From the NCBI GenBank assembly GCA_946480915.1, contig CAMLLO010000001.1:1-64000 (forward strand): 64,000 bases of DNA, read 5' to 3'. The notes beneath the pieces are model-generated. The model was not told the origin of the DNA and searched no databases. It saw nothing but the letters and a program-made list of their open reading frames with translations. Positions 9,460 through 18,214 of this stretch are shown piece by piece. Position 1 is the stretch's first letter. Every line of letters starts with the position of its first letter. A program made the position numbers and the translations under genes. This DNA comes from an uncultured Sphingobacteriaceae bacterium. GTDB lineage: Bacteria; Bacteroidota; Bacteroidia; Sphingobacteriales; Sphingobacteriaceae.

Positions 9460-11328
9460 TTATTCTAAATTCAAGGGCCTGTTTTTAGGATATTTAACCT
9501 GATACTTTAACTTCAGCAACCTTTTTTCCTGGGCTTGTAGTTTCAAATCCCACTTTAATATTCCGGTGGCTTCATCGAGTTTGGCTCCCGACAGTTCCTG
9601 ACTCTCAACTATTACTTCGCTGGTGTTTGAAACTGGTATCTGATCTTCCAGAGTCAAGTTGAGAGGCTGAGATTTCCGGCTTAAAATCTCTAAATTAAAG
9701 GCTCTGGTGGCACGTTGATTAGCGCCCATAAAAGACTTTTCATTTTGCTCCTTCTGCTGTATCCGCTTAACTAACACATTTTTGTCCGCTCCAAGCGAAA
9801 CTGCTAATGTATCATTCGTGTTTTCAATATTGATTAATGTTTTGCCCAGATAGGCACCATCAAAGAACACATTAGCTTCACCACTTAATAAATTCAATTC
9901 ATTTATTCCGGTTACAGAAGCCGTGAGGTACGCTTCTTCTCGTAATTTCGGAACTGCATAATAGCGGTAATCAGCATTGAGCTGGTGTTCTGCTATCTCA
10001 ACTGTCAGTTGTTTCCCGTCACTGGCAATACTGTAAGGTTGTGCAACCTCAAACTGTATGTTGGTTTGTTTTTCCTGAAATTGTACTTCGAGCGGGAGGG
10101 ATGTTTTTTTTAATGATGAAGTTCCCCGGATCTGTATTCCTGGAGTCTTGCCCTCTAAAGCCTGCTGAGCTCCATATCCAACCACCACTACTTCTTCAAG
10201 TTTTTGTGTGTCGGCCTTCATGCGTGCATTTGTTTCAGCCGACCGTACAGGCTGTTCAAGCGCCTCATAACCTATATATGAATATTGTAAAACGGAGTTA
10301 GATGAAGGTATCTGGATTGCATAATATCCTGTTGCGTTTGAAACAGAGGCTATAGAACTTCCCTTTACGCGTATGCTAGCCCCAATAATCGGACTACCAT
10401 CCTGCGAGTCGGTTATCCTTCCCCATACATTGGTAATATTTGCGACAGGGGAGTAATTAGAAATATTATACCCAATCTGGTATGGTCGAAGTGAAGGTTT
10501 GCTCCCTCCACGCGATGGGTCGCCGGATGATAAAACTAACTTTACATTTTTCCATTCCTCGCCACTTTGTTGAGAGATGTTAGCACGATAGATCAGATCA
10601 ATCGGCTTATTTACATCAGTCGCTCTAAGATCATAGGTGGGATACCAGGATGCATTCTTTACTAAATAACTTATGGTAAAAACCCCGTTAACGGCCGATT
10701 TTGATAATACTCTTACGGCAATGTCACCGGTGTTATTTTTAGCTCTTCCTGTTTCTTCCCTTACCTGATTTTCAAGTTTTGTTATCTGCTCGTCTAGCTT
10801 TTTTATTTCCTTCTGAATGCGCAGTTGTTTCACTTTATTCTCGGTGAGCCTTGCCTTTTGAAAATCCAGAGCCTGTTTTAATTTGTTAAGATCCAAACCT
10901 GCCCCGCCATTTCCAATACTTTGATTACTGGCAAGCATCTCCTCCTCCTTTTTTAAAATCGCAATAGAGTTCAGCTGAATTTCCCGCTCATCTTTTAAAT
11001 CAATGATCCGATCCTGCATCTTTTGGACAGCCTCATTCACCTGTTGTTCATGCAGAAAATTAGCCTGTTTGTTTACAGAAAGAATGGTAAAACTGCCAGA
11101 GCCTTTCACCTGGATACTCTGCTCTTCTATCTCGGGCGACAAACCTTTGAAAAGAATGACTGAAGTTCCGGCAGGTATGGCAACCTGCCCGATTCGCTCT
11201 ATTTGGGCACCATGAAGAAATACAATCACTCGCTGAATCTTTGATTCAGCAGGGACGTCCCATTCCTCGGCTATAGCCAAAAATGATGCAATAGAAAAAA
11301 AGAGGGTGATAGTGAATGTACGAATCAT
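9460..11328 (-). CDS. MuiA-type DUF4140/DUF4139 protein with SusC-like insertion
   Basis: Six hundred and twenty-two residues. A signal peptide (about 1-20) is followed by a DUF4140 domain (VIVFLHGAQIER) to about 90, a coiled coil at about 95-200, and a DUF4139 beta-rich domain starting near 205 (ISYLVKNASWYPTYDLRA). The DUF4139 domain is interrupted at about 301-412 by a carboxypeptidase-regulatory-like module (VWGRITDSQDGSPIIGAS to about 370) plus the SusC signature LEEVVVVGYG (377-386) and a short plug-like tail. DUF4139 then resumes to the C-terminus. In SusC receptors this module precedes the plug and barrel; here no barrel follows. The function of this family is unclear. Its name comes from mucoidy inhibition, and a cell-envelope role is inferred. 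Confidence 0.85.
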   Translation of the reverse strand: MIRTFTITLFFSIASFLAIAEEWDVPAESKIQRVIVFLHGAQIERIGQVAIPAGTSVILFKGLSPEIEEQSIQVKGSGSFTILSVNKQANFLHEQQVNEAVQKMQDRIIDLKDEREIQLNSIAILKKEEEMLASNQSIGNGGAGLDLNKLKQALDFQKARLTENKVKQLRIQKEIKKLDEQITKLENQVREETGRAKNNTGDIAVRVLSKSAVNGVFTISYLVKNASWYPTYDLRATDVNKPIDLIYRANISQQSGEEWKNVKLVLSSGDPSRGGSKPSLRPYQIGYNISNYSPVANITNVWGRITDSQDGSPIIGASIRVKGSSIASVSNATGYYAIQIPSSNSVLQYSYIGYEALEQPVRSAETNARMKADTQKLEEVVVVGYGAQQALEGKTPGIQIRGTSSLKKTSLPLEVQFQEKQTNIQFEVAQPYSIASDGKQLTVEIAEHQLNADYRYYAVPKLREEAYLTASVTGINELNLLSGEANVFFDGAYLGKTLINIENTNDTLAVSLGADKNVLVKRIQQKEQNEKSFMGANQRATRAFNLEILSRKSQPLNLTLEDQIPVSNTSEVIVESQELSGAKLDEATGILKWDLKLQAQEKRLLKLKYQVKYPKNRPLNLE

Positions 11329-11494
11329 GATAGGATTAGGTTTATGTAAGTATATCGTTTTATATTATGATTACAAATAACAATAAATTTCATAAACTAA
11401 TAGTGACAGATTTGCTAATGATGAAAAGCGCATAGCCACTTGATGAAAAAGCAAGCAAAATCAACTTCAAAACTGATCGTTTTAAATTTCTCTC

Positions 11495-11524
11495 ATAATA
11501 AAAGTATATAAATACTTTTATTAT
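11495..11524. promoter_or_regulatory. 30-bp palindromic operator candidate before the DUF2249 operon
   Basis: Left arm ATAATAAAAGTAT (11495-11507), spacer ATAA, right arm ATACTTTTATTAT (11512-11524): thirteen perfectly complementary bases on each side. It ends 4 bp before a consensus -7 element and occupies the place where the -33 element should be. The arms are AT-rich but long, and the centre of symmetry is exact. It is a probable binding site for a dimeric regulator; the Rrf2 protein encoded by the last gene of the operon is the first candidate. Confidence 0.75.
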
Positions 11525-11527
11525 TTC

Positions 11528-11535
11528 TATCTTTG
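11528..11535 (+). promoter_or_regulatory. Bacteroidetes -7 promoter element
   Basis: TATCTTTG matches TAnnTTTG exactly and lies 19 bp before the start codon at 11555. No clear -33 TTTG precedes it; the palindrome covers that position. Confidence 0.7.
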
Positions 11536-11554
11536 ATTTATAAGATCAAACAGA

Positions 11555-12361
11555 ATGCTGATTAACTCACAAACAAAAATTGCAGCATTAATAAAACATC
11601 ATCCAGATGCTTTAGAAGCAATTGTAACACTTAGTCCGGATTTTAAGAAGCTCCGAAATCCAATTTTGCGTGGCCTGATGGCGGGTAGAACCACTATTTC
11701 TATGGCATCGAAAATTGGGGGCTGCAAACCCGAAGATTTTTATGAAAAGCTAAAACCTTATGGCTTCGAAATAGATACATCCGTACAGGCTGAAGAAGTT
11801 TCGGAACGAAAACACCTTCCTAAGTTTTTACAAGAAGTTGCCAGTGCCCAGATTATTTCTTTAGACGTTCGGTCGATGCTGGCGGGAGGAAATGACCCGT
11901 TGAGACTCATTCAGCAAACAGTTAAAGAGATGCAGCAGGGGCAGGTATTAAAAATCACCAATACCTTTGAACCAAGTCCACTTATAAATTTACTCGAAAA
12001 GCAAGGATTTAAGACCTATGTTGATATAGTGGAGGAAGACTTTATCGAAACGTATTTTTATAAAGTTACGTCGGGACAAGAAGTCCAGGTTGAGGCAGCT
12101 GATGAATCAGGAGATTGGGATCAACTTTTAAAGCAATATGAAAATAATCTAAAAAAAGTGGATGTCCGCCATTTAGAAATGCCTGCTCCTATGATGACCA
12201 TTCTTGAAGCCTTGGAGCAATTACCCTCAGGAAAAGCTTTGTATGTACATCATAAACGCATTCCTGTGTTTCTACTTACCGAGCTAAAAGAACGAGGATT
12301 CGAGTACCGGATAAAGGAGATAGGCGATAGCGAAGTATTTTTATTGATTTTCAAGATTTAA
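11555..12361 (+). CDS. DUF1858 + double DUF2249 protein
   Basis: The protein has 268 residues. Residues 1-75 look like a DUF1858 helical domain (HHPDALEAIVTLSPDFKKLRNP, with RTTISMASKIGG). Residues about 100-175 and 200-268 are two DUF2249 modules, each starting with LDVR/VDVR, having a central glycine and turning near EKQGF or KERGF. These are TusA-like alpha/beta folds found beside nitric-oxide and respiratory genes. No cysteine of the TusA type is visible in the second module. First gene of a four-gene operon; its stop is directly followed by the next start (1 bp gap). The function is unknown; redox or sulfur/NO handling is inferred from the operon. Confidence 0.8.
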   Translation: MLINSQTKIAALIKHHPDALEAIVTLSPDFKKLRNPILRGLMAGRTTISMASKIGGCKPEDFYEKLKPYGFEIDTSVQAEEVSERKHLPKFLQEVASAQIISLDVRSMLAGGNDPLRLIQQTVKEMQQGQVLKITNTFEPSPLINLLEKQGFKTYVDIVEEDFIETYFYKVTSGQEVQVEAADESGDWDQLLKQYENNLKKVDVRHLEMPAPMMTILEALEQLPSGKALYVHHKRIPVFLLTELKERGFEYRIKEIGDSEVFLLIFKI

Positions 12362-12362
12362 A

Positions 12363-13643
12363 ATGATTCCGGCTGCAATACAAACAGACTTCCAGAAAAC
12401 CACCTCCTATAAAATAGTGCTGCCCTTTTATATTTACGGAGCTCTTTCTTTTTTATTGGCATGTGTTTTATTAATGATTAATACCAAGGTGGTTCATCAG
12501 CACTATTTTCAACCACAAACTTTAGCCATTACGCATCTTATGGCTTTGGGCTGGGGCACAATGATCATCCTTGGTGCAAGCCATCAATTACTTCCGGTAA
12601 TTATTGAAGGAAAACTCGACAGCGAACTGCTTGCCTATTTATCATTCATTTTTGCCGGCCTGGGTATTCCTTTTTTGGTTGTAGGTTTTTATACATTCCA
12701 TCTGGGCTGGGTATTGCAAACGGGCGCAATTTTAATCAATTCGGCAGTGGTATGCTATTTCTTAAATGTGATCAATAGCATTTACGAGAGTAAGAAATAT
12801 ACTATTTATGCCTGGTTTATAGCAGCGGCTTCACTTTGGTTGTTCGCTACGGTGTTCTTCGGTTTGATGCTGGTGTTCAACTTTACCCGTTCATGGTTAC
12901 CTGAAAATTCTTTAGAATATTTATCGCTTCATGCCCATATGGGATTAGCCGGTTGGTTTTTGTTATTGGTAATCGGCGTGGGTTCCAGACTTATTCCGAT
13001 GTTCTTAATTTCCAAATACACAAATGAAAAGACCTTGTGGTGGATATTCGCTTTGATTAACATTGCTTTGATTGGTTTCGTTTATTTAAAAACAGTCAAA
13101 GAATACAGGTATTACTATTCGCCTTTTGTGTTGGTATTAGTTGCTTTAATTCTTTTTGGCATTTACTGCTATCGGGCATACCGCATCCGAATAAGGAAGC
13201 AGATTGATGATCAAATGAAAGTGTCATTATTGTCTGTTGCCTTGTTGTTTCTGCCCTTGTTTAGTTTAATCGCGGTTATATATTTCATCTCAACAGAGGC
13301 GCAGGCTCCTAACATAGTTTTGCTTTACGGCTTTTGCATTTTCTTTGGCTGGATTACAGCGATTATTTTAGGTATGACTTTTAAAACCCTGCCATTTATT
13401 GTTTGGAACAAAGTTTATCACAAACGGGCCGTCGGAAAAACGCCGGCACCGAAAGAACTGTTTAGCGGAAAATTGTTTCAGGCAATGGCCTGGTTTTACC
13501 TTTTGGGTTTTCTTCTTTTCCTTCCGGGAATTATTTTATTGAATGACATTTTATTGAAAGGCGGGGCCGCCTGCTTACTTGCTTCATCGGTTTTCTATGT
13601 GGCAAACGTGGCTAAAACCCTTTTTCATCAAGCAGATAACTAA
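12363..13643 (+). CDS. Heme-copper-oxidase subunit I-like / NnrS-like membrane protein
   Basis: Four hundred and twenty-six residues with about twelve hydrophobic segments. Conserved-looking intramembrane histidines occur in ITHLMALGWG, GASHQLLP, YTFHLGW and SLHAHMGLAGWF, as expected for a heme or metal-binding protein related to oxidase subunit I or NnrS. The family is often annotated as a subunit I-like protein without the other oxidase subunits, and none is encoded nearby. It overlaps the next start codon by 1 bp (TAATG), so translation is coupled. Together with DUF2249, DUF59 and an Rrf2 regulator it suggests a nitric-oxide-response or low-oxygen membrane function (inference). The alternative is a heme-sensing membrane protein. 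Confidence 0.65.
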   Translation: MIPAAIQTDFQKTTSYKIVLPFYIYGALSFLLACVLLMINTKVVHQHYFQPQTLAITHLMALGWGTMIILGASHQLLPVIIEGKLDSELLAYLSFIFAGLGIPFLVVGFYTFHLGWVLQTGAILINSAVVCYFLNVINSIYESKKYTIYAWFIAAASLWLFATVFFGLMLVFNFTRSWLPENSLEYLSLHAHMGLAGWFLLLVIGVGSRLIPMFLISKYTNEKTLWWIFALINIALIGFVYLKTVKEYRYYYSPFVLVLVALILFGIYCYRAYRIRIRKQIDDQMKVSLLSVALLFLPLFSLIAVIYFISTEAQAPNIVLLYGFCIFFGWITAIILGMTFKTLPFIVWNKVYHKRAVGKTPAPKELFSGKLFQAMAWFYLLGFLLFLPGIILLNDILLKGGAACLLASSVFYVANVAKTLFHQADN

Positions 13644-13966
13644 TGGAAATAATAACGAACGATACAGATAGATGTGCACTTGCACGAGAAGCTTTATACG
13701 AAGTTTATGATCCTGAAATTGGATTGAACGTGGTTGATCTTGGATTGATCTATGGGATCAATTTCGATGAGAAAAAGAAGACAATAGAAAATATCATGAC
13801 CTTAACATCACAGTTTTGCCCCATGGGCGAAAGTATTAAACAGGATGTTGTACAGGCGCTTAGCGCAGCATTCCCCGACTTTCAAATAAGCGTAACACTT
13901 ACTTTCGATCCATCGTGGTCCTCAGATTTTATATCTCCGGAAGGACAAGAGTTTTTAAACCGCTGA
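13643..13966 (+). CDS. DUF59/MIP18-family Fe-S assembly protein
   Basis: The protein has 107 residues with the MIP18 core: REALYEVYDPEIGLNVVDLGLIYGI and the conserved cysteine in SQFCPMGES, followed by VTLTFDPSWSSDFISPEG. Relatives (SufT, PaaD, MIP18/Cia2) help place Fe-S clusters into target proteins. The start overlaps the stop of the membrane-protein gene by one base, and the Rrf2 gene begins 2 bp after its stop. In this operon it may mature or repair an Fe-S cluster, for example that of the Rrf2 regulator, but that is inference. Confidence 0.87.
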   Translation: MEIITNDTDRCALAREALYEVYDPEIGLNVVDLGLIYGINFDEKKKTIENIMTLTSQFCPMGESIKQDVVQALSAAFPDFQISVTLTFDPSWSSDFISPEGQEFLNR

Positions 13967-13968
13967 TT

Positions 13969-14400
13969 ATGTTAAGCTACACCTGTAAAACAGCCATCAA
14001 AGCCGTTATTTATCTTGCATCAAAACATACGGATAGCGGAAAAGCCGGACTCAAAGAGACTGCGACACATATTAATGCAAGCGAACATACTGTCGGTAAG
14101 ATCTTGCAGGCCCTGGCGCGACAAGGCTTGATTAATAGTGTAAAGGGTCCTTCCGGAGGGTTTTATATTACTAATGAACAAATAGAGCAGCCTATTATTA
14201 ATATTGTAGAGGCAATCGAGGGAAAGCAAATTTTTAAAGAATGTGGCTTGGGTTTAAGTAAATGTTCTGAGTTACGTCCATGCCCTATTCATGATGATTA
14301 TAAGATTGCAAGAGAGCTTATAGAAAAGTTATTTCAGGAGAAAAAAGTAAAAGACCTATGCGATCCGGTTACTCACGGACTTGCTTATTTGATTGGTTAA
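13969..14400 (+). CDS. Rrf2-family regulator with three-cysteine cluster site
   Basis: The ATG at 13969, 2 bp after the DUF59 stop, starts a standard 143-residue Rrf2 protein; the frame opens earlier at 13915 inside the DUF59 gene. Residues 1-70 form the winged helix (SYTCKTAIKAVIYLA, then KILQALARQGLINSVKGPSGGF). C92, C99 and C105 (C-x6-C-x5-C) lie in the dimer-helix region where IscR and NsrR bind an Fe-S cluster. It is probably an NO, redox or iron-sulfur-responsive regulator, and probably acts on its own operon through the palindrome at 11495. Which signal it senses cannot be told from sequence. Confidence 0.88.
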   Translation: MLSYTCKTAIKAVIYLASKHTDSGKAGLKETATHINASEHTVGKILQALARQGLINSVKGPSGGFYITNEQIEQPIINIVEAIEGKQIFKECGLGLSKCSELRPCPIHDDYKIARELIEKLFQEKKVKDLCDPVTHGLAYLIG

Positions 14401-14598
14401 AAAATAAAAACTGAAATCAATATTACTCGATTCAGACTTGCCAAGGGTTTAATCTGAGGTTAATCCAGCTGTCGTATTTTCATTTTTGCTTTCTTTCTAA
14501 TAGGGGTTTTTTGCTGAGATCAAGGGGAGTTAATTGTTAATTAATGTTAATTAATCTAAAATAGAATGGATCTATTTTGATTACTAAAGAATTAGTTA

Positions 14599-14606
14599 TA
14601 CTTTCG
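14599..14606 (+). promoter_or_regulatory. Probable -7 promoter element for the barrel/GLPGLI pair
   Basis: TACTTTCG differs at one position from TAnnTTTG and lies 19 bp before the start codon at 14626. No clear -33 element. Confidence 0.4.
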
Positions 14607-14625
14607 GACCACCTTACACCACATC

Positions 14626-17436
14626 ATGAAACATCTACTTTGGACAGTCGTTTTGACTTGTTTTTTCTCGTTCTCACTTTTAGCACAAACTTCTTACCCG
14701 GTTAAAGGAATAGTAACCGATACAGCCTCCGGCGTTAACCTCGTAAACACTTCTATTAGCATCTTAAATGCGAAAGATTCTACACTTGTTAAATTTACAA
14801 GAGCAGGTGCAGATGGCTCATTTTCACTAAATATTCCGAAGCCAGGCAAATTTATCTTACTGGTAACATATCCTAAGTATGCGGATTATGTAGAAAATTT
14901 CAGCTTAGATTCGGCAAAAAAAGAAGCAGATTTCGGAAAAATCAATCTGTTTCTGAAATCTAAATTACTGGCCGATGTAATTATTCAAGGGAAAGTTGCC
15001 GCCATTAAAATCAAAGGGGATACAACCGAATATAATGCCGGAAGCTTTAAAATAGAGCCAAACTCAAAGGTTGAAGATTTATTAAGACAACTGCCCGGAA
15101 TACAAGTCGATAAAGATGGAAAGATCACAGCCCAGGGTCAAACTGTTAATAAAGTACTTGTGGATGGGGAAGAGTTCTTTGGCGATGATCCTACGCTCGT
15201 TACCAAAAATTTGCGTGGTGATATGATTGATAAAGTTCAACTTTATGATAAAAAGAGCGACCAGGCGACTTTTACAGGCATTGATGATGGAATAAAAACT
15301 AAAACAATCAACCTTAAATTAAAGGAAGATAAGAAAAATGGATATTTCGGAAAAACTGATGCAGGAGGCGCCAGTGATGGATTTTACCAGGGCCAGGCGA
15401 TGTTTAATGCCTTTAAGGCAAAACGAAAAATTTCTGCTTATAGCACGGTGTCTAATACTGCAAAAGTAGGTTTAGGTTGGGAGGATAGTAATAAATATGG
15501 AGAAAGAACCCAGGAATTCAGCGATGAAGGCTATATGATGTACTCTGGGGGAAGGGATGATTTACAATATAACGGACAAGGGATACCTTCAGCCAGATCA
15601 GGCGGTGTGCATTACGATGGTAAATGGAACAAGGATAAAGAGTCGATAAATACTAATTATAAGATAGGGGATCTAACAATTGATGGCGTAAGAAATAACC
15701 TGTCGCAAACAAATTTACCTCAAAAGGCTTCCGACGGTAGCGACTCCACTGCAGCAATTTTCAACAGCATCGGCGAGCAACGTTATAGTAATTATACTTT
15801 CAGACAAAAATTTGACGCTACCTATCAGTTAAAAATAGACTCAACTTCGAATCTAAAAGTGGTAGTAGATGGTACACTAAAGAATACAAATTCTATCGAT
15901 AACAACGAAGGTTCAAATACCAGGGAAAATAATATCCGGCAAAATAATAGTTTGAGGAATTATAATAATGATGGGGCACAAAAGTCTTTTTTTGCTAGCG
16001 TTTTTTATAATAAGAAATTAAAGAAGAAAGGTCGAACCTTTTCTGTAAGCCTTAGCCAATATGTTAATAATAGTGAAGATCAAGGCTTTTTATTTTCAAA
16101 GATTAGTTATTATAATAATTTGGGAATTTTTGATCGTGATTCAACCATAGACCAACTTAAAAATAACAGATCTAAGAGTTTTCGACTAAATAGTAACATT
16201 ACATATACTGAACCTCTCACTAAAAATCTTTCTGTAGTATTTAATTATGGACTAAACAGCAGTACAAGTTCTTCCGAGAGACAATCATTAAATAAAACTT
16301 CTTTAGGAAAGTATGAAACACTTGATACAGAATTTAGTAATAATTTCGAGTACAACCAGCTGTCTAACCAGGGAGGAGCAATATTTAGTTATAAGAAAGA
16401 TAAGACCACTGTAAACTTCGGAACAAAAATAGATGCTGTTAATTTGGAGCAAATAGATTTATACCATGATAAACAATTCGACAGAGATTTTATAAATATC
16501 AATCCACAGGCATCCTATCAATACCGTTTCTCGCAGTTTAAAAGTTTTAGGGTCAACTATAATGGATCAACCAATCAACCAAGTATTAATCAACTGCAAC
16601 CTGTGAGGGTTAATAATGATCCTTTAAATATCTATTTAGGTAATCCTGATTTAAAAGCGTCATTCCGAAACTCTTTCAACATTAATTATAATTCGTATAA
16701 GGTATTAAGTGAAAGGAATGTATACATCGGCGGGAATTATTCCTTTGTTTTAAATCAAATTGTAGATAATACAAATACAAATCTTACAACCGGGGCGAGT
16801 ACAAGTCAATCCTTAAATCTTACAGATAAAGCCTCAACAAATTTCTCAATTTATACTTATTATAGCAAAAAGATCAAAAAACTTGGATTTAATGTTGGCT
16901 TAGATTTAAACGTTTCTGGTAACAGGAGTTTCAATTATATCAACGATGTTTTGAATACCCTGGAGTCTAATTCCTATTCCGGAGGATTAAATGCCAGTAA
17001 ATATGTAGCAAAAAAGTTCAACTTTTGGATTGGGGCTGGTCCTAGCTATTATGTCAACAAATCTTCATTGCAAAGTAGGATAAATAATAATGGTGGGGTT
17101 TTTAGATCAGATGGGTCATTCACGATTTTTCTTCCCGGAAAGCTGGAAATAAGCTCTAATTATAATTATAAACTTACCAAAAAAACAGAAACATTTAATG
17201 AAGATGTAGACTATCTCATTTGGAATTCTTCTTTTAGTAAGAAGTTCCTGAAAAATGATAATCTTAAATTATCTCTTTCGGGGAATGATTTATTAAATCA
17301 GAATGTCGGTTTCCAACGAAATACCTATGGTAATACATTCTCTCAAAACAGTTATAACACCATAAAAAGATACTATATGCTCTCCCTTCTTTGGGATTTT
17401 AATAAAATGGGGGGTGGTATTAAACCTAAAAATTAA
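14626..17436 (+). CDS. Outer-membrane beta-barrel protein, TonB-receptor-like
   Basis: The protein has 936 residues and a signal peptide (cleaved near LLAQTS). Residues about 25-115 are a carboxypeptidase-regulatory-like domain (VKGIVTDTASGVNLVNTSISIL). A plug-like region at about 120-250 carries DLLRQLPGIQVDKDGKITAQG and VLVDGEEFFGDDP. The rest is rich in aromatic and asparagine-containing beta strands and ends with a typical barrel strand (YMLSLLWDFNKMG). This is the Outer-membrane barrel 3 type often paired with GLPGLI proteins, as here. No TonB box or SusD partner is apparent. The ligand is unknown. Confidence 0.85.
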   Translation: MKHLLWTVVLTCFFSFSLLAQTSYPVKGIVTDTASGVNLVNTSISILNAKDSTLVKFTRAGADGSFSLNIPKPGKFILLVTYPKYADYVENFSLDSAKKEADFGKINLFLKSKLLADVIIQGKVAAIKIKGDTTEYNAGSFKIEPNSKVEDLLRQLPGIQVDKDGKITAQGQTVNKVLVDGEEFFGDDPTLVTKNLRGDMIDKVQLYDKKSDQATFTGIDDGIKTKTINLKLKEDKKNGYFGKTDAGGASDGFYQGQAMFNAFKAKRKISAYSTVSNTAKVGLGWEDSNKYGERTQEFSDEGYMMYSGGRDDLQYNGQGIPSARSGGVHYDGKWNKDKESINTNYKIGDLTIDGVRNNLSQTNLPQKASDGSDSTAAIFNSIGEQRYSNYTFRQKFDATYQLKIDSTSNLKVVVDGTLKNTNSIDNNEGSNTRENNIRQNNSLRNYNNDGAQKSFFASVFYNKKLKKKGRTFSVSLSQYVNNSEDQGFLFSKISYYNNLGIFDRDSTIDQLKNNRSKSFRLNSNITYTEPLTKNLSVVFNYGLNSSTSSSERQSLNKTSLGKYETLDTEFSNNFEYNQLSNQGGAIFSYKKDKTTVNFGTKIDAVNLEQIDLYHDKQFDRDFININPQASYQYRFSQFKSFRVNYNGSTNQPSINQLQPVRVNNDPLNIYLGNPDLKASFRNSFNINYNSYKVLSERNVYIGGNYSFVLNQIVDNTNTNLTTGASTSQSLNLTDKASTNFSIYTYYSKKIKKLGFNVGLDLNVSGNRSFNYINDVLNTLESNSYSGGLNASKYVAKKFNFWIGAGPSYYVNKSSLQSRINNNGGVFRSDGSFTIFLPGKLEISSNYNYKLTKKTETFNEDVDYLIWNSSFSKKFLKNDNLKLSLSGNDLLNQNVGFQRNTYGNTFSQNSYNTIKRYYMLSLLWDFNKMGGGIKPKN

Positions 17437-17440
17437 TTCT

Positions 17441-18214
17441 ATGAAACTTATCACACTGGCATTAAGTTGCTGTCTTTTGTCAATATGTAATGATTTATCG
17501 GCTCAATTCACCAGGTTCCCTGTTAGCGGAGTTATCGAGTTTGAAAAAAAGGTGAATATGTATGCTGTAATTAAAAAGGTAATTAACAAGGATAATGAAA
17601 CCTATTATAACCCGATGCTTGAGCAGTACAAAAAAACTCAACCGCAATTTAAAGTTCTAAAAAGTACCTTATCCTTTTCTAAAGACAAAACATATTACGC
17701 GCCTATAGAAAATACTGAAAATACTTCAGGTGCATTTAGCTGGATTCCCGTTTCTAAGCAAGTTAATACGGTGTTTAATGATTTATCAACTAATACGAGT
17801 AGCATACAAAAAAATGTATTTGATGAGTTTTTTTTAGTTAAGGACACAACACGAAATATTAAGTGGAAGATTACAAATGAAACACGGGAAATTGCCGGCT
17901 ATTCTTGTCGCCGCGCAAATGCGCTTATTATGGATTCTGTATATGTTGTTGCTTTTTATACCGATCAGATTCCGGTTTCAAGTGGCCCCGAAACCTTTTC
18001 AGGACTGCCAGGCATGATTTTAGGGGTGGCATTACCTCATGAAAATATTACATGGTTTGCAACATCTGTCACTGATAAACCGCTGGAGAAACCACTCGTT
18101 CCTCCTGTTAAAGGAAAAGTTGTTGATAGTAAAAGCTTCCAGAATACATTAAAATCCGTGATGAAGAACTGGGGGGCTAGTTTTCAACCTTTTATAAGAG
18201 CATTTGTCCTTTAG
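17441..18214 (+). CDS. GLPGLI family protein
   Basis: The frame opens at 17414, but the ATG at 17441 starts a signal peptide (MKLITLALSCC...LSAQ) and lies 4 bp after the barrel gene's stop, so it is chosen (257 residues). The family signature is FSGLPGMILGV, preceded by KITNETREIAGYSCRRA and VAFYTDQIPVSSGP. GLPGLI proteins are exported proteins of unknown function found only in Bacteroidota, usually beside an outer-membrane barrel gene, and that arrangement is seen here. Its stop codon overlaps the stop of the convergent ydcF-like gene by 4 bp. Confidence 0.88.
   Translation: MKLITLALSCCLLSICNDLSAQFTRFPVSGVIEFEKKVNMYAVIKKVINKDNETYYNPMLEQYKKTQPQFKVLKSTLSFSKDKTYYAPIENTENTSGAFSWIPVSKQVNTVFNDLSTNTSSIQKNVFDEFFLVKDTTRNIKWKITNETREIAGYSCRRANALIMDSVYVVAFYTDQIPVSSGPETFSGLPGMILGVALPHENITWFATSVTDKPLEKPLVPPVKGKVVDSKSFQNTLKSVMKNWGASFQPFIRAFVL

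Noticed and set aside
14521..14560. GTTAATTGTTAATTAATGTTAATTAA stretch as an operator
   Set aside because: It is a low-complexity AT repeat with no defined symmetry that stands out from the local base composition.
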